This document shows positions 1-8,872 of a DNA stretch of 64,000 nt, piece by piece. Origin of the DNA: Aquimarina megaterium XH134 (lineage in GTDB: Bacteria > Bacteroidota > Bacteroidia > Flavobacteriales > Flavobacteriaceae); contig NZ_JACB01000015.1 in the NCBI RefSeq assembly GCF_000520975.1, positions 124,001 to 188,000 on the forward strand, given 5' to 3'. Both the position numbers and the translations under genes were made by a program. The notes below the pieces were generated by a model, which had not been told where the DNA came from, did not search any database, and worked only from the letters and a program-made list of their open reading frames with translations. How positions within the stretch are numbered: the stretch's first letter is position 1; each line of letters starts with the position of its first letter.

Positions 1-2568
1 ATGTGTGTCAAGTTGATTATTGAGTCGACCGGGTAATTTATGTTTCATTTGATCTATAGCGCCCAATATAACAGTTAAAGGGGTTCTAAACTCATGTGCA
101 ATCTGAGTAAACCATCTTGTTTTCGTTTGTGATAACTCTTTAAAATGTATTTTTTCAGAGACTGCTATTTTTCTTCGTAATTGCAAACCATATCCTGTAA
201 ATAGTAGTATGGCTATACATAATGCATATAATGAGTAGGTTAAATTTGTTTGATACCACGGAGGAATTACCCGAATATGAATTGGGTCATGAACGCTACG
301 CCAACTATCATTAACATCAAATGCTTCTGCTAGTAACTTGTAGGTACCTTTAGGCACATTGGACATAATAATTACTCCGCTTTTTTGAATAGGCAGCCAA
401 TCTTTATGATATCCCTCTAGCTGAAACCGATACCGTACATTTTGGGGTTCTTTGTATGTTAGTGCAGAAAATTGATACGTAATAATTTGATCTTTTGATG
501 TAACCTTAATAGGGTTCTCTTTTGAAGCTCCTTCTGAAGGGAAACGAAAAACTTGTAGTGTATCGGATTGATGTTTGGTATAGGACAACCACTTTAAATT
601 AGGTTTAATTTTAGGCCGTTGTGTGACTTGATCTGGATGAAAATATTGCACCCCACTAGTACTTCCCATCCAAATATATCCTTTTTCATTCTGAAAAACG
701 GAACTTAATAACATAGAATTATCATACAAACCATCTCTTGTAGTATAGGTGCGATATTCATTGTTCTCCGGTTCAAAAGAAGTAATTCCATTACTGACCG
801 TACTTAACCAAAGAGTTCCATTTTTATCACTGGTTACATTTAGAATTTTATCATCTGGCATTTGATCATTTCTTATAAACCGTTGAAACTGTTCTCGCTG
901 AGGATCAAAACAATTTAATCCTCCATCTGTTCCTATCCACAGTTTTCCATCATTACTCTGATGAATGGATTGTATCAAATTAGAGCTTATACTATAAGGG
1001 TCGTCTTTGTCATAAAGAAACTGTTGATATTTAGGGGGTCTGTTTTTATCAAGAGTACTAATATTTGAGATTTTGATAAGCCCTTCACTCATAGTTCCTA
1101 TCCATAAATTATCAATATTATCTATTAGCATATCTATAATACGAAGATCGAGGTCAACACCGTTCTTTTTTAGAGAGACTGCAAAATAATCCTGATCTTT
1201 TAGATCATAGGCCACCATATAATTCCATTCGGCAATCCATAGCCGCTTATTTTTATCTTCTACGATTCGCCAACAGCTAATAGATGGTAATGTTATAGGA
1301 ATCTTCTCAACAGATTTAGTATTTGTATCTATTTTCAGCAATGATATTACCTTAGCACTTTTAGTAGGAATTGCATAAAGAAAATCATCGCTAGTACAGT
1401 GCATCGCTATTATTCTGTCTTTGTAGATCAATTGAGGTTTTTCCATGGTTTCTTTTTTCCATACATATAAACCTTCTGAGGTTGCAAACCAAACTTGCTC
1501 ATTGCACTCCACAATTTCTCGAACCCCTCCTAGAGTTATTCCCAATTTCTCTAACATTGGATGTCTAAAGGTTTTATGTGGAATAAGCTGAAAAACTCCA
1601 AGATTAGTCCCTATCCAGTAATTATCTTCCTTATCCTGAAACATACAATGAGCATTTAACCTATCCGAAAGATTAAAATGTAATAAAGAAGATAGTTCAA
1701 AAGATTCTTGTAATTGAAGGTCATGAGAAAATCTCCATATCCATTGCCCTCCGTTAACCCAAATCTGATCAGCTTTATCCTGAAAGATAAATGGTTTGCT
1801 ATATGTAGTGGGAGCAAATGTGGTTTTAAATGACAAATTCTCTTGATACCATGTATTCTTTATTTCTTTGAGAAGATATAAAGTATGATCTGCAAAAGCG
1901 AGAATACTATCTTTTTGTATCCTGAAAACAGCTGTAACATTTTTATCTTTTAACAGTGGTAATTGATACGTGCTGTCTTTTTCTACAATGAATATTCCTT
2001 TTGGTGTTGTCAGCAAAGGAGTAGCACCGCTAAACACAGAAATATCCGAGACTCTGTATTTATACAACTGTTTTAGGTTTTTAGATTCGGGATTATAACA
2101 AAAAGCACCGCTTGAAGAAGAAATCCAAAGGTTTTCCCCTTCATCTTTAGCTAATTTATTAATAACAACAATTTCTTCTTCGATTTTAGACTGAGGTAAT
2201 GGACTGGAAAACAGTTCTAAATACGGATCCATTTGATTTAAACCATTGCCATGAGTACCTAAAAAGAATTGTTTATTCTTAAGTTGAATGACTGACCTCA
2301 CCCAATTAGCGCCAAGACTCATAGTGTCGCCTGGACGATAGGTATAGGCTGTAAAATCTTCACCGTCAAATCGATTTAATCCGTTCTGAGTAGCACACCA
2401 AATGAAACCATCTTGATCCTGAAAAATTTCTGATATCCAGTTATTCGACAAGCCATTGAAAATATCGTAGTGTCTTACATAGTATGAATTTTGCTCTTGA
2501 GAAAAAACTTCTGAACAATGCATCAAAAAACATACACTAAGTACTAATAATATATTGATCCATTTCAT
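1..2568 (-). CDS. Hybrid two-component sensor, beta-propeller/Y_Y_Y type (3' part outside window)
   Basis: The gene runs off the left edge; about 856 residues are visible. The start MKWINILLV at 2568 opens a Sec-like signal peptide of about 24 residues. It is followed by a long periplasmic series of two-component-regulator propeller repeats with recurring phrases such as FQDQDGFIWCATQNGLNRFDG. A Y_Y_Y-like domain lies near residues 675-760, one membrane helix near 775-797, and then a HisKA H-box, IAHEFRTPLTVILG, near residue 823 with the phospho-accepting His. In Bacteroidota such proteins usually continue into HATPase, receiver and AraC-type HTH domains and sense periplasmic ligands, often glycans. 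Those parts lie outside the window. The ligand is not deducible, and no glycan-use genes are visible nearby. The fold is clear; the specific role is not. Confidence 0.9.
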   Translation of the reverse strand, partial: MKWINILLVLSVCFLMHCSEVFSQEQNSYYVRHYDIFNGLSNNWISEIFQDQDGFIWCATQNGLNRFDGEDFTAYTYRPGDTMSLGANWVRSVIQLKNKQFFLGTHGNGLNQMDPYLELFSSPLPQSKIEEEIVVINKLAKDEGENLWISSSSGAFCYNPESKNLKQLYKYRVSDISVFSGATPLLTTPKGIFIVEKDSTYQLPLLKDKNVTAVFRIQKDSILAFADHTLYLLKEIKNTWYQENLSFKTTFAPTTYSKPFIFQDKADQIWVNGGQWIWRFSHDLQLQESFELSSLLHFNLSDRLNAHCMFQDKEDNYWIGTNLGVFQLIPHKTFRHPMLEKLGITLGGVREIVECNEQVWFATSEGLYVWKKETMEKPQLIYKDRIIAMHCTSDDFLYAIPTKSAKVISLLKIDTNTKSVEKIPITLPSISCWRIVEDKNKRLWIAEWNYMVAYDLKDQDYFAVSLKKNGVDLDLRIIDMLIDNIDNLWIGTMSEGLIKISNISTLDKNRPPKYQQFLYDKDDPYSISSNLIQSIHQSNDGKLWIGTDGGLNCFDPQREQFQRFIRNDQMPDDKILNVTSDKNGTLWLSTVSNGITSFEPENNEYRTYTTRDGLYDNSMLLSSVFQNEKGYIWMGSTSGVQYFHPDQVTQRPKIKPNLKWLSYTKHQSDTLQVFRFPSEGASKENPIKVTSKDQIITYQFSALTYKEPQNVRYRFQLEGYHKDWLPIQKSGVIIMSNVPKGTYKLLAEAFDVNDSWRSVHDPIHIRVIPPWYQTNLTYSLYALCIAILLFTGYGLQLRRKIAVSEKIHFKELSQTKTRWFTQIAHEFRTPLTVILGAIDQMKHKLPGRLNNQLDTH

Positions 2569-2906
2569 TTAGTTTAATTAATTATTAGGTATATACGATA
2601 AACCCGTTAAATGAAGAGAATAACAATAATTAAGTTAATTATTATTTGTTTTATATACAAAACGGTATGAGATCAAATCTAGAAACACTTTTTTTAAATT
2701 ACAAAGGGTAAATACCCCATATTTATGCGCTCTTTGCCTGTTCAAGAAATTGCAACTTGTGGCCGTGATTGTGAAAATGATCGAGTTCAAACTTCTAAAA
2801 CAAATCGTGCAATAATGATACCACGCTCTGTTTTTAAGTATAGAAATGTATCAAAAACAAGAAACCCCTTGCAAACACTAGTATTTACAAGGGACTTTAA
2901 TTAGTA

Positions 2907-2940
2907 GTGACCCCCATAGGGATTAACTAAAGTTGATCCC
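2907..2940. repeat. tRNA-Arg-end-like hairpin repeat, copy 1
   Basis: GTGACCCC is followed by GGGATTAAC-TAAA-GTTGATCCC, a 9-bp stem with a 4-base loop. The same unit recurs at 8501-8533 and 19536-19568 with loop TAGT. The GTGACCCC...GGGATT part matches the 3' end of the tRNA-Arg gene read on the same strand (19706-19722). A stem-loop of the CCCTTG...CAAGGG type lies just upstream at 2871-2894, as it does in the 8.5 kb copy. Downstream, a CTCCTTTGCAA-like string is shared with the 19.5 kb copy, so the unit may reach about 55 bases. It is probably an attachment-site or terminator remnant. Confidence 0.6.
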
Positions 2941-3304
2941 GTTCAGCTCTCCTTTGCAAGCACCAAACCCTGTTAAGCACTCAAATTCAGTAATTTATAC
3001 TAATTTTAAAATCAAAAGCTATATGTCATACTGTTAAATATTTTTAGTACTATTCTAATGAGTGTCATTTCGTTTGGAACGTGTTTCTAAGAACACATAA
3101 TTATCAAGGATCATTCCCAAAAAGTTATGTTTAGGCAAAAACCGGAGTTATGTTAGGCATATCTAATGCTATGTATGACGAAAATAAAATGTGATTAATG
3201 GAAACGAACATTCATACAGAGCAAGAACATAAAAAGACTAAATTCTTAATCATACTAATTTTGAAAAAGTATTTGAGTTTTTTCAGGGGTATGTAATTGA
3301 GTCG

Positions 3305-3329
3305 TCACCCTGAACTTGTTTCAGGGTCT
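3305..3329. repeat. Short intergenic palindromic repeat
   Basis: ACCCTGAA-CTTGT-TTCAGGGT forms an 8-bp stem within TCACCC...GGGTCT. As I recall, this type of small palindrome is scattered between genes of many flavobacteria. Only one copy is seen here and no function is assigned. Confidence 0.5.
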
Positions 3330-3574
3330 TATAAGTTGCTTTTATTCAACAATTCTGAAGCACAGTCTTAGTATAGTTCAAAATAAGAGTTATTTACAAA
3401 TCCTTATGACTTAACTCAAAATCCCGATGTGGATGGTTGGAAAACTCTGGTATATTTCTGCGACAACCATTCTTCAGAGTAGAATTTCGCCCTATATTTC
3501 TTTCTCCTAGACCCTTCTAGTCTAGCCCATTTTTGAATTCCTTTTTGTGAGTATTTATCTCTATGAATTGAGGA

Positions 3575-4378
3575 TTAAGCAATATCCTGCATAAGTATTG
3601 TAACTTCGCTAATAGATGCATTTAGATAAAGTGCTAATAGTGTTAGAGTCTCATTTTCATTCCCACTATTTTGCATAATATTGTGAAGCCCTGATGATAG
3701 AAACACTAAGCTATTTTTTACCCCTGACAATGCGCCTATGCATAACCCAAAACTATCTTGGGTCATTTTAATCTGATCTCGAGATGCTTCTAATCCTTCA
3801 AGCTGCGCCTTACTCTTCGATGCCTTTTTATTAGCATTACTTGCTTTGGTACTCCACGATGTAAAAAGTCCTGTTGCAGTGGCCAAGCCTGCTAATCCAA
3901 AGGGGCCAAGTGCCAAAAAATAATAGCGTTCCTTTTCATATTTTTTTGCCTTATCCTTGGCTTTTTGAGCTTCAACCCTAATTTTAGCATCTTCAATTTC
4001 TAATGCTTTAAAATGCTTATGTAATTCTTGTGAATAAGAAAAAAAATGTTCTTGAATAATGTAATTCTTTTTTAACTCTTCGTTAAGACCATGATTCGCT
4101 TCCAATACCATCTTATCAACTCTGGATAGCAATAACAAACATTTTTCTTTATCGGTATAGACCACTGATAATGCTTGTAACAAATCATTATGTATAGATT
4201 TTGCTTGTTTTTGTAGCAATTTTTGAACATTCTGAATTGAAGAAACGCTTTCATCAATAATAAGTAATGCTTGTTGTTTGATTTTTTCAGATTCAACTGG
4301 TAATGTTTCCCCTTTACTAAGTTGAACTTGATACTCCTTAATTACGTTAACAAGCTGTGATAAATACCCTTTTACCAT
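3575..4378 (-). CDS. Third component of a putative alpha-pore-forming toxin set
   Basis: A 267-residue, mostly helical protein with no signal peptide. Residues 30-150 look like long amphipathic helices with coiled-coil character. A hydrophobic hairpin at about 152-174 (FLALGPFGLAGLATATGLF) is followed by a basic, alanine/lysine-rich helix and a second helical bundle. This layout, long helices around one central hydrophobic hairpin, is that of the ClyA/HBL/NHE and xenorhabdolysin-type toxins. It lacks the N-terminal NGLVLQSYCNSILQQP-like motif shared by the two upstream genes, so it would be a distinct subunit. It lies 102 bases after the second gene, separated by a hairpin (4423-4462) that may lower its expression. 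Family assignment rests on architecture and neighbours, not on a clear signature. It could also be an immunity or accessory protein. Confidence 0.6.
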   Translation of the reverse strand: MVKGYLSQLVNVIKEYQVQLSKGETLPVESEKIKQQALLIIDESVSSIQNVQKLLQKQAKSIHNDLLQALSVVYTDKEKCLLLLSRVDKMVLEANHGLNEELKKNYIIQEHFFSYSQELHKHFKALEIEDAKIRVEAQKAKDKAKKYEKERYYFLALGPFGLAGLATATGLFTSWSTKASNANKKASKSKAQLEGLEASRDQIKMTQDSFGLCIGALSGVKNSLVFLSSGLHNIMQNSGNENETLTLLALYLNASISEVTILMQDIA

Positions 4379-4422
4379 TTTGATTTCTATGAATAAGTTT
4401 AATTATACTAAATTGAGTAAAG

Positions 4423-4462
4423 AGGTTGTCTAACCTATATGAATTATTTAAGTAGACAACCT
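4423..4462 (-). terminator. Possible attenuating hairpin between toxin-like genes 2 and 3
   Basis: AGGTTGTCTA and TAGACAACCT form a perfect 10-bp stem with a 20-base loop, just after the stop of the gene at 4481. In the direction of transcription the stem is followed by CTCTTTAC, a weak U-tract. Partial termination or RNA-end protection would alter the ratio of the third gene to the first two. Confidence 0.5.
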
Positions 4463-4480
4463 TTTTGGATTAAAATATTA

Positions 4481-5551
4481 CTAGCTTACCTTCTCTAGGT
4501 AATCAATAACAGTTTCTCCTTCTGGCAAGGTAATGGTCACAACACCCGCCAATTGTTGGGTAATCGTTGTTATAGTGTCTTGTAAATCCGCTATTTCATT
4601 ATTTGCGCTATTTAAAAAGAAAGTTCTAGCCTCATCAGTACTAGTGATGCCATTTGTTAAATCATTGATCAAACGGTCTAAATTTACTGATACATCCTTC
4701 CAAATAGTCGTCATTCCTTCAGACGCTTCTGCTGCAATTTTAGCTTGATCTGATAGACTGTCCATTACAGATTCGATACCTCCCAATAGCAAGATTTCTT
4801 GTTCCAATGTTGCTTTAGATTGAAATAAACCATTTTTTTGATTGTATAAATCCTTCAATTCTATAATAGAAGCAGCCAGTAAAGCTCCACCTGCAGCTAC
4901 AGTAACAACCCCTCCAGCAATCAGTTCGGCTCCAACCGGCGAAGCAATAGCACCCATACCAATCATCACGGCTCCCCCTGCAATAGCAATCCCTTCACCA
5001 ACAATGGCTGAAATTTGCGCATTGATACTACGATCGATAGACTTAAGTTCATCAGATATATCTGCTAGCTCTCCTTGGTCGCCTGAGATCATTTCATTTG
5101 CTTTTTGTGCTAATTCATTAAATGCAATGGCATCTGCTTTTAGTCGAATACTTAAATCATTTAACCCTTGTACTATGACTTCACTATTTCTAAGGTTATT
5201 CTCAGTGAGGCCTTTAATTACCGTAAGCACAGATAACCATTGATCTACAGTAGCCCCCTCTGGTAAGGTAACAGGTACCACACGATAGACTGTAAAATAA
5301 CTCTTAAGGTCAGATAGCGAGCTGATAATTTTAGGGTTTATATCACTTAAGTAACTGTTGGCACTTTCTTTAGCGTTCTCAATACTATCATTTATACTAT
5401 TCTGTATACCTACTAAATCTTCAGATGAAGAAAAGTCTAAGTTCGGTTGCTGTAAAATAGAATTACAATAACTCTGTAATACAAGACCATTTGTAGTCGT
5501 TTCTTTTTGTGAGGCTTCTATATTTTTTATATGATTTCTTAAAATTTCCAT
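4481..5551 (-). CDS. HBL/NHE-like alpha-pore-forming toxin component
   Basis: 356 residues without a Sec signal peptide. The N-terminal half is helical and contains GLVLQSYCNSILQQP (residues 22-36), shared almost word for word with the gene upstream. A glycine/alanine-rich hydrophobic stretch at about 181-230 (IAGGAVMIGMGAIASP) would be the membrane-inserting tongue. It is followed by further helices ending in the common (Q)QLAGV-type segment. The pattern matches the Bacillus HBL/NHE superfamily and the Gram-negative tripartite toxins of the Ahl/Smh/Mak kind. In those systems soluble subunits assemble in order into a pore in a target membrane. It is a paralogue of the 5581-6669 product and lies 29 bases behind it, so the two are almost surely co-transcribed. 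Family is fairly secure; the target (eukaryotic predator, host or rival bacterium) is unknown. Confidence 0.75.
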   Translation of the reverse strand: MEILRNHIKNIEASQKETTTNGLVLQSYCNSILQQPNLDFSSSEDLVGIQNSINDSIENAKESANSYLSDINPKIISSLSDLKSYFTVYRVVPVTLPEGATVDQWLSVLTVIKGLTENNLRNSEVIVQGLNDLSIRLKADAIAFNELAQKANEMISGDQGELADISDELKSIDRSINAQISAIVGEGIAIAGGAVMIGMGAIASPVGAELIAGGVVTVAAGGALLAASIIELKDLYNQKNGLFQSKATLEQEILLLGGIESVMDSLSDQAKIAAEASEGMTTIWKDVSVNLDRLINDLTNGITSTDEARTFFLNSANNEIADLQDTITTITQQLAGVVTITLPEGETVIDYLEKVS

Positions 5552-5580
5552 AACTGTGTTTTTAGTAATTAAAAAATTCT

Positions 5581-6669
5581 TTAGGCAGCCGTTGCTTGCT
5601 CCGCTAAATGCACAGCATATTCCCCAACATTCATATCTTCAGCACTAACACTTACATTTACACCTGCCATTTGTTGTTTTATCAAACTAACATCTTCAAG
5701 GATGAATGGAATGGTTTCATTTGCGGCTGTTAAAAATAATTGTCTAACGCTATCCGTACTAATAATACCATTTTGAAGATTAAGAGACAGATTATCTAAA
5801 TCACTATTAATCGAAACCCAAGCATTTTTCATTTGGCTGGTAGCTGTCACTGCTTCTGAAGCTCCAAAACCTAAAGAACTATAGCCACTTTTAATCCCTT
5901 CAGCTAAGTTGACCTCACTTGTTAGTGAAGATTTTTGTTGTAACACTGAAGCTTTTGCATCATAGAGGCCTTTAAGCGTAAGAGCACTGGCTACGGTACC
6001 TGCTGTACCTACCAATACAACGGCCACGCCACCAGCAATTAATGGGGTAGACCCTCCTGCAGTAAAAGGGCTACCAATGGCTCCAACACCAATCATAACA
6101 GCACCACCTACAATGGCTAGTCCACTAATAACAGTCCCTGCAATGGTGCCTGCAATTTGTTTATCAAGTCTTTCAATATCTTTATCTAAAGAAGCTAACA
6201 TACCGTCGTTACCACCAACGATAGCGTTAAGGTCATTGATCGTTTTATTAAAAAATGCCACATCTGCATTTATATTCGAATTTAAATTCCCCAAGTCTAT
6301 TATAACAAGATCACTGGCTTCAATAAAGGTATCTGTTTGGCTTTTCATAGCTTGTAAAATACTCAGCCATTGTGCTTCGGTAGCATCAGGTGGAAGGACT
6401 GTAGGTACTGCTGAATACAAATTATAGAAATTAGAAATACTATTAATATTACTAATAATATTATTCTGGATGCCATTAAGGTAGGTTTTCGCATTGTCTT
6501 TAGCGTTTTGCAACCCATCATTTATATTAGTTTGGATCTTTGATAAATTGGTGAATTCTGAAAAATCAACAAAAGGTTGTTGTAAAATGCTATTACAGTA
6601 GCCTTGCAATACAAGACCTTGAGTGGTTTGTGTTTTTGCAGCTTCGATAGTCGGATCTGAAAATGTCAT
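5581..6669 (-). CDS. HBL/NHE-like alpha-pore-forming toxin component (first gene of the operon)
   Basis: 362 residues, no signal peptide. Helical N-terminal region with GLVLQGYCNSILQQP (residues 19-33). A proline-containing linker (VPTVLPPDATEAQWLSIL, about 88-105) is shared with the next gene. A long hydrophobic stretch lies at about 172-232 (VISGLAIVGGAVMIGVGAI, then a second arm), and then come C-terminal helices. The hydrophobic arm pair between long helices is the hallmark of the HBL/NHE/ClyA-like toxins. The gene leads the set 6669 to 3575. Duplication followed by divergence from the 4481-5551 gene is evident. The absence of a signal peptide agrees with related Gram-negative toxins, which leave by unclear routes or lysis. 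The membrane LytTR regulator upstream (6869-7990), on the same strand, is the natural candidate controller. Confidence 0.75.
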   Translation of the reverse strand: MTFSDPTIEAAKTQTTQGLVLQGYCNSILQQPFVDFSEFTNLSKIQTNINDGLQNAKDNAKTYLNGIQNNIISNINSISNFYNLYSAVPTVLPPDATEAQWLSILQAMKSQTDTFIEASDLVIIDLGNLNSNINADVAFFNKTINDLNAIVGGNDGMLASLDKDIERLDKQIAGTIAGTVISGLAIVGGAVMIGVGAIGSPFTAGGSTPLIAGGVAVVLVGTAGTVASALTLKGLYDAKASVLQQKSSLTSEVNLAEGIKSGYSSLGFGASEAVTATSQMKNAWVSINSDLDNLSLNLQNGIISTDSVRQLFLTAANETIPFILEDVSLIKQQMAGVNVSVSAEDMNVGEYAVHLAEQATAA

Positions 6670-6868
6670 ACTAATAAATATTTAAATTTAAAACGAGTTT
6701 AAAATCTTAGAGAAGATTATGTTTATCCCTCTAAGAATTGGTTGCTCAATTTTATGTAAGTTGTTTGTTTTTAGCACCTAAAATCTTCGTGAAAGCGAAA
6801 AAAAAAGGTTGAATAGGAAATATTAAGGCTGAGTTTTTTGAGTTAAGGTTCGTAAAAGGCTATTTATT

Positions 6869-7990
6869 TCAAGCGTTTAACCATTTTTTAAACTCTGCTG
6901 CCTTATTCTTGCTAATAAGAATTTCAATTTCAGAAAAATGAATCAAGATTTTTAACTGGCTATTGCCATATTTGATAATCTTTTTTATAGCTGTAATACG
7001 AACTATAAATTGACGATTGGCTCTAAAAAAAAGGGTGTTATCTATATCATTATAAATCTCATCTAAGCTTAAATTACTTATCGATCTCTTACCATCGGTA
7101 TTTACTACGTATGTTATAGAGTTTTCTGTGTTTATATATGTGATGTCTTTAGTATTGGTAGGAATTAATTCATTTCTTTTAAAAGTGAGTAACCTTTTTT
7201 TATTCGTTTGTTTCAAGTCGGGATTAGTCTTTAAAAAAGATGTTTCAATTTTTCGCTCTTCATCAAAAACTCTTTGCTGATAGTTAAACACTCCTAAATT
7301 TAATTTAGTAAGATTCATAATATCTTTCTCTAAATCAGAATTCTTTGCTTCTAGCTCTTTTTCATAAAAACTACCAATAAAACGAACTGCAAAAAATGAA
7401 ATGATGATAATTAGAATACCCATCAATATAAAAATCGTATACAAACGTCTTTTTAGCTTTGTAATATGTATTAATAGTTTGTTGAGATTTACAACTGAAA
7501 CAATACTAATATTCGTTTGCTTTATTGGTATTTCGTAGAGTATCTCAGAATTTTTAGGCTGATAAACACCGTCAAACTTTTTTTCATAGTCCATTAGTAT
7601 ATCATAAATCTCATTGATACTACTGCTTTGACTAATAGAATGCTTTAAACGTCTACTAGCAATAATTTTTTGATGAATTAGCTCTGGTTTTGGATGAGAT
7701 AAGATTTCACCATTTTTATTGATAGCTACAATAAAGGTAGTTCCGGGCTCTGTTTCGTATAAAGCCTCTTGAATACGATCAATGATATCAACTTCACTTT
7801 CTCCGTTTTTTATTTGTAAATACGATAAGCGTGCTATTTCTTTGACTTCTCTCTTACTAGATTCCAACTGTAAATCAACCAACAGATTAACACAAATCTT
7901 TACACTATAATTAATCCCTAATGAGGCCATGGCTAAGAAGATAAGCGCAATAGAAATAAACGTTAAAAAATACAGCTTATCTTTTCCCAT
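6869..7990 (-). CDS. Membrane-anchored LytTR-domain transcriptional regulator
   Basis: 373 residues. Membrane helix 1 spans about 7-29. An extracytoplasmic segment at 30-182 has a Cache-like look (TFIVAINKNGEILSHP near 85-100). Helix 2 spans about 183-205, then a coiled-coil linker, then a C-terminal LytTR DNA-binding domain at about 267-373 with the family phrase FFRANRQFIVRI. There is no histidine kinase or receiver domain, so signal input and DNA binding sit on one polypeptide. LytTR proteins bind paired direct repeats about 21 bases apart upstream of targets. No clear pair was found by eye in the 199 bases before the toxin-like operon. Its position directly upstream of that operon on the same strand suggests it controls the toxin genes, which is inference. 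Confidence 0.85.
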   Translation of the reverse strand: MGKDKLYFLTFISIALIFLAMASLGINYSVKICVNLLVDLQLESSKREVKEIARLSYLQIKNGESEVDIIDRIQEALYETEPGTTFIVAINKNGEILSHPKPELIHQKIIASRRLKHSISQSSSINEIYDILMDYEKKFDGVYQPKNSEILYEIPIKQTNISIVSVVNLNKLLIHITKLKRRLYTIFILMGILIIIISFFAVRFIGSFYEKELEAKNSDLEKDIMNLTKLNLGVFNYQQRVFDEERKIETSFLKTNPDLKQTNKKRLLTFKRNELIPTNTKDITYINTENSITYVVNTDGKRSISNLSLDEIYNDIDNTLFFRANRQFIVRITAIKKIIKYGNSQLKILIHFSEIEILISKNKAAEFKKWLNA

Positions 7991-8085
7991 TATAGTGCTG
8001 ACTTATTCTGTTAAAAAAGGAAGATTTAAACATTCTTAAAAGTTTAATAAGGAATATCAAAGTAAACGATAACAACTGATTAACA

Positions 8086-8093
8086 CAAAAGTA
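8086..8093 (-). promoter_or_regulatory. Probable -7 element for the LytTR gene
   Basis: On the minus strand TACTTTTG fits the Bacteroidota -7 consensus TAnnTTTG, about 95 bases before the start at 7990. No clear TTTG lies at the -33 position, so this is tentative. Confidence 0.35.
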
Positions 8094-8451
8094 ATATGTC
8101 ATTTTTTGATGTTGTTGTTCTTGTTGAGGATTCGAGACCATTGCAAAAGGTTTCAATTCGTTATGATTGAACTCCTAAGGATCAACATCATGTCCTTCAC
8201 GAAAAAAATCGAATTTTTGTCCCACTAAAAATGAATGAGAAGTTAAGAGTGTAACGAGGCTATTAATAATTTAGAATGGATTCTTATAAATACTTCTAAT
8301 TCAAATAAATTGTCAATAGAATGGTTAGATAGTTCAATCTCTCCTGCTACTAGACTAAAATAAGTTTTTTCTTACATAACCCGAATACAAAGTTCAAACC
8401 TCACACCTCTAAATATCAATAAGTTAATTGTGTTTATGAATTTCGCTATAA

Positions 8452-8490
8452 AAAAATCCCTTGTAAAAATGAGTGTTTACAAGGGATTTT
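8452..8490. terminator. Bidirectional hairpin terminator-like element
   Basis: AAAAATCCCTTGTAAA and TTTACAAGGGATTTT form a long stem round a short loop. A-runs on one side and T-runs on the other allow termination in both directions. It directly precedes the tRNA-Arg-end-like repeat, as does a weaker version at 2871-2894. Confidence 0.65.
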
Positions 8491-8500
8491 AATCTAATTC

Positions 8501-8533
8501 GTGACCCCGGAGGGATTAACTAGTGTTGATCCC
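8501..8533. repeat. tRNA-Arg-end-like hairpin repeat, copy 2
   Basis: GTGACCCCGGAGGGATT is identical to the complement of the tRNA-Arg 3' end (19706-19722). It then diverges into AACTAGTGTTGATCCC, so that GGGATTAAC-TAGT-GTTGATCCC forms a 9-bp hairpin. This is the copy closest to the tRNA in its first 17 bases. Confidence 0.6.
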
Positions 8534-8670
8534 TACAATGTTATGCGCTGAAAACCAAAGAGTTATCAGATTATTTTGAAGTAGCTTAACAAAATTGATA
8601 TGATTTTTTGAAAGGTAATCATATAAAAATCAAGTAGTAATTAAGTCTCTCTCCTACTCCAATCTCGAAC

Positions 8671-8715
8671 CTCTGGACTCATAACCCGAAGGTCACAGGT
8701 TCGAGTCCTGTTTCT
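8671..8715 (+). pseudogene. Decayed 3' half of a tRNA-Met (attachment-site relic)
   Basis: The segment reads as a 3' tRNA half. It has an anticodon loop CTCATAA (anticodon CAT), a variable loop AGGTC and a perfect T-arm, ACAGG-TTCGAGT-CCTGT. The 5' half is missing and the anticodon stem no longer pairs fully, so it cannot be a working tRNA. Integrases that insert into tRNA 3' ends carry such fragments, so this is probably an att remnant. Confidence 0.6.
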
Positions 8716-8872
8716 TTTATTTTAAGCTTCTGATTTTCAGAAAATTACTTATTTATTAAAAAATCAAATTCAGCACGTCAAGCACGATTTTCAAGCACGG
8801 TTGGTGTACTTTTTTTTATAAATATTTGATTTTAATTATTTATAGGTTTAAGATTAATTGCACCCTTAGGGC

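Larger units (their letters stand above)
2569..3574. other. Non-coding stretch with repeat debris
   Basis: About 1 kb lies between the sensor kinase start and the toxin-like genes, with no convincing ORF on either strand. It holds a stem-loop at 2871-2894, one copy of the tRNA-Arg-end-like hairpin repeat at 2907-2940, and a short palindromic intergenic repeat at 3305-3329. A segment near 3129-3145 resembles the core of the direct repeat that brackets the 9.5-14.3 kb operon (a GTTATGTTTAGGCAAA-like string). This looks like scar sequence from past insertions. Confidence 0.6.

Noticed and set aside
4842-5243. A plus-strand ORF of 133 codons inside the toxin-like gene region
   Set aside because: It is antisense to the Gly/Ala-rich arm of the toxin-like protein; its Pro/Thr/Ala/Ile bias is the mirror of that composition.
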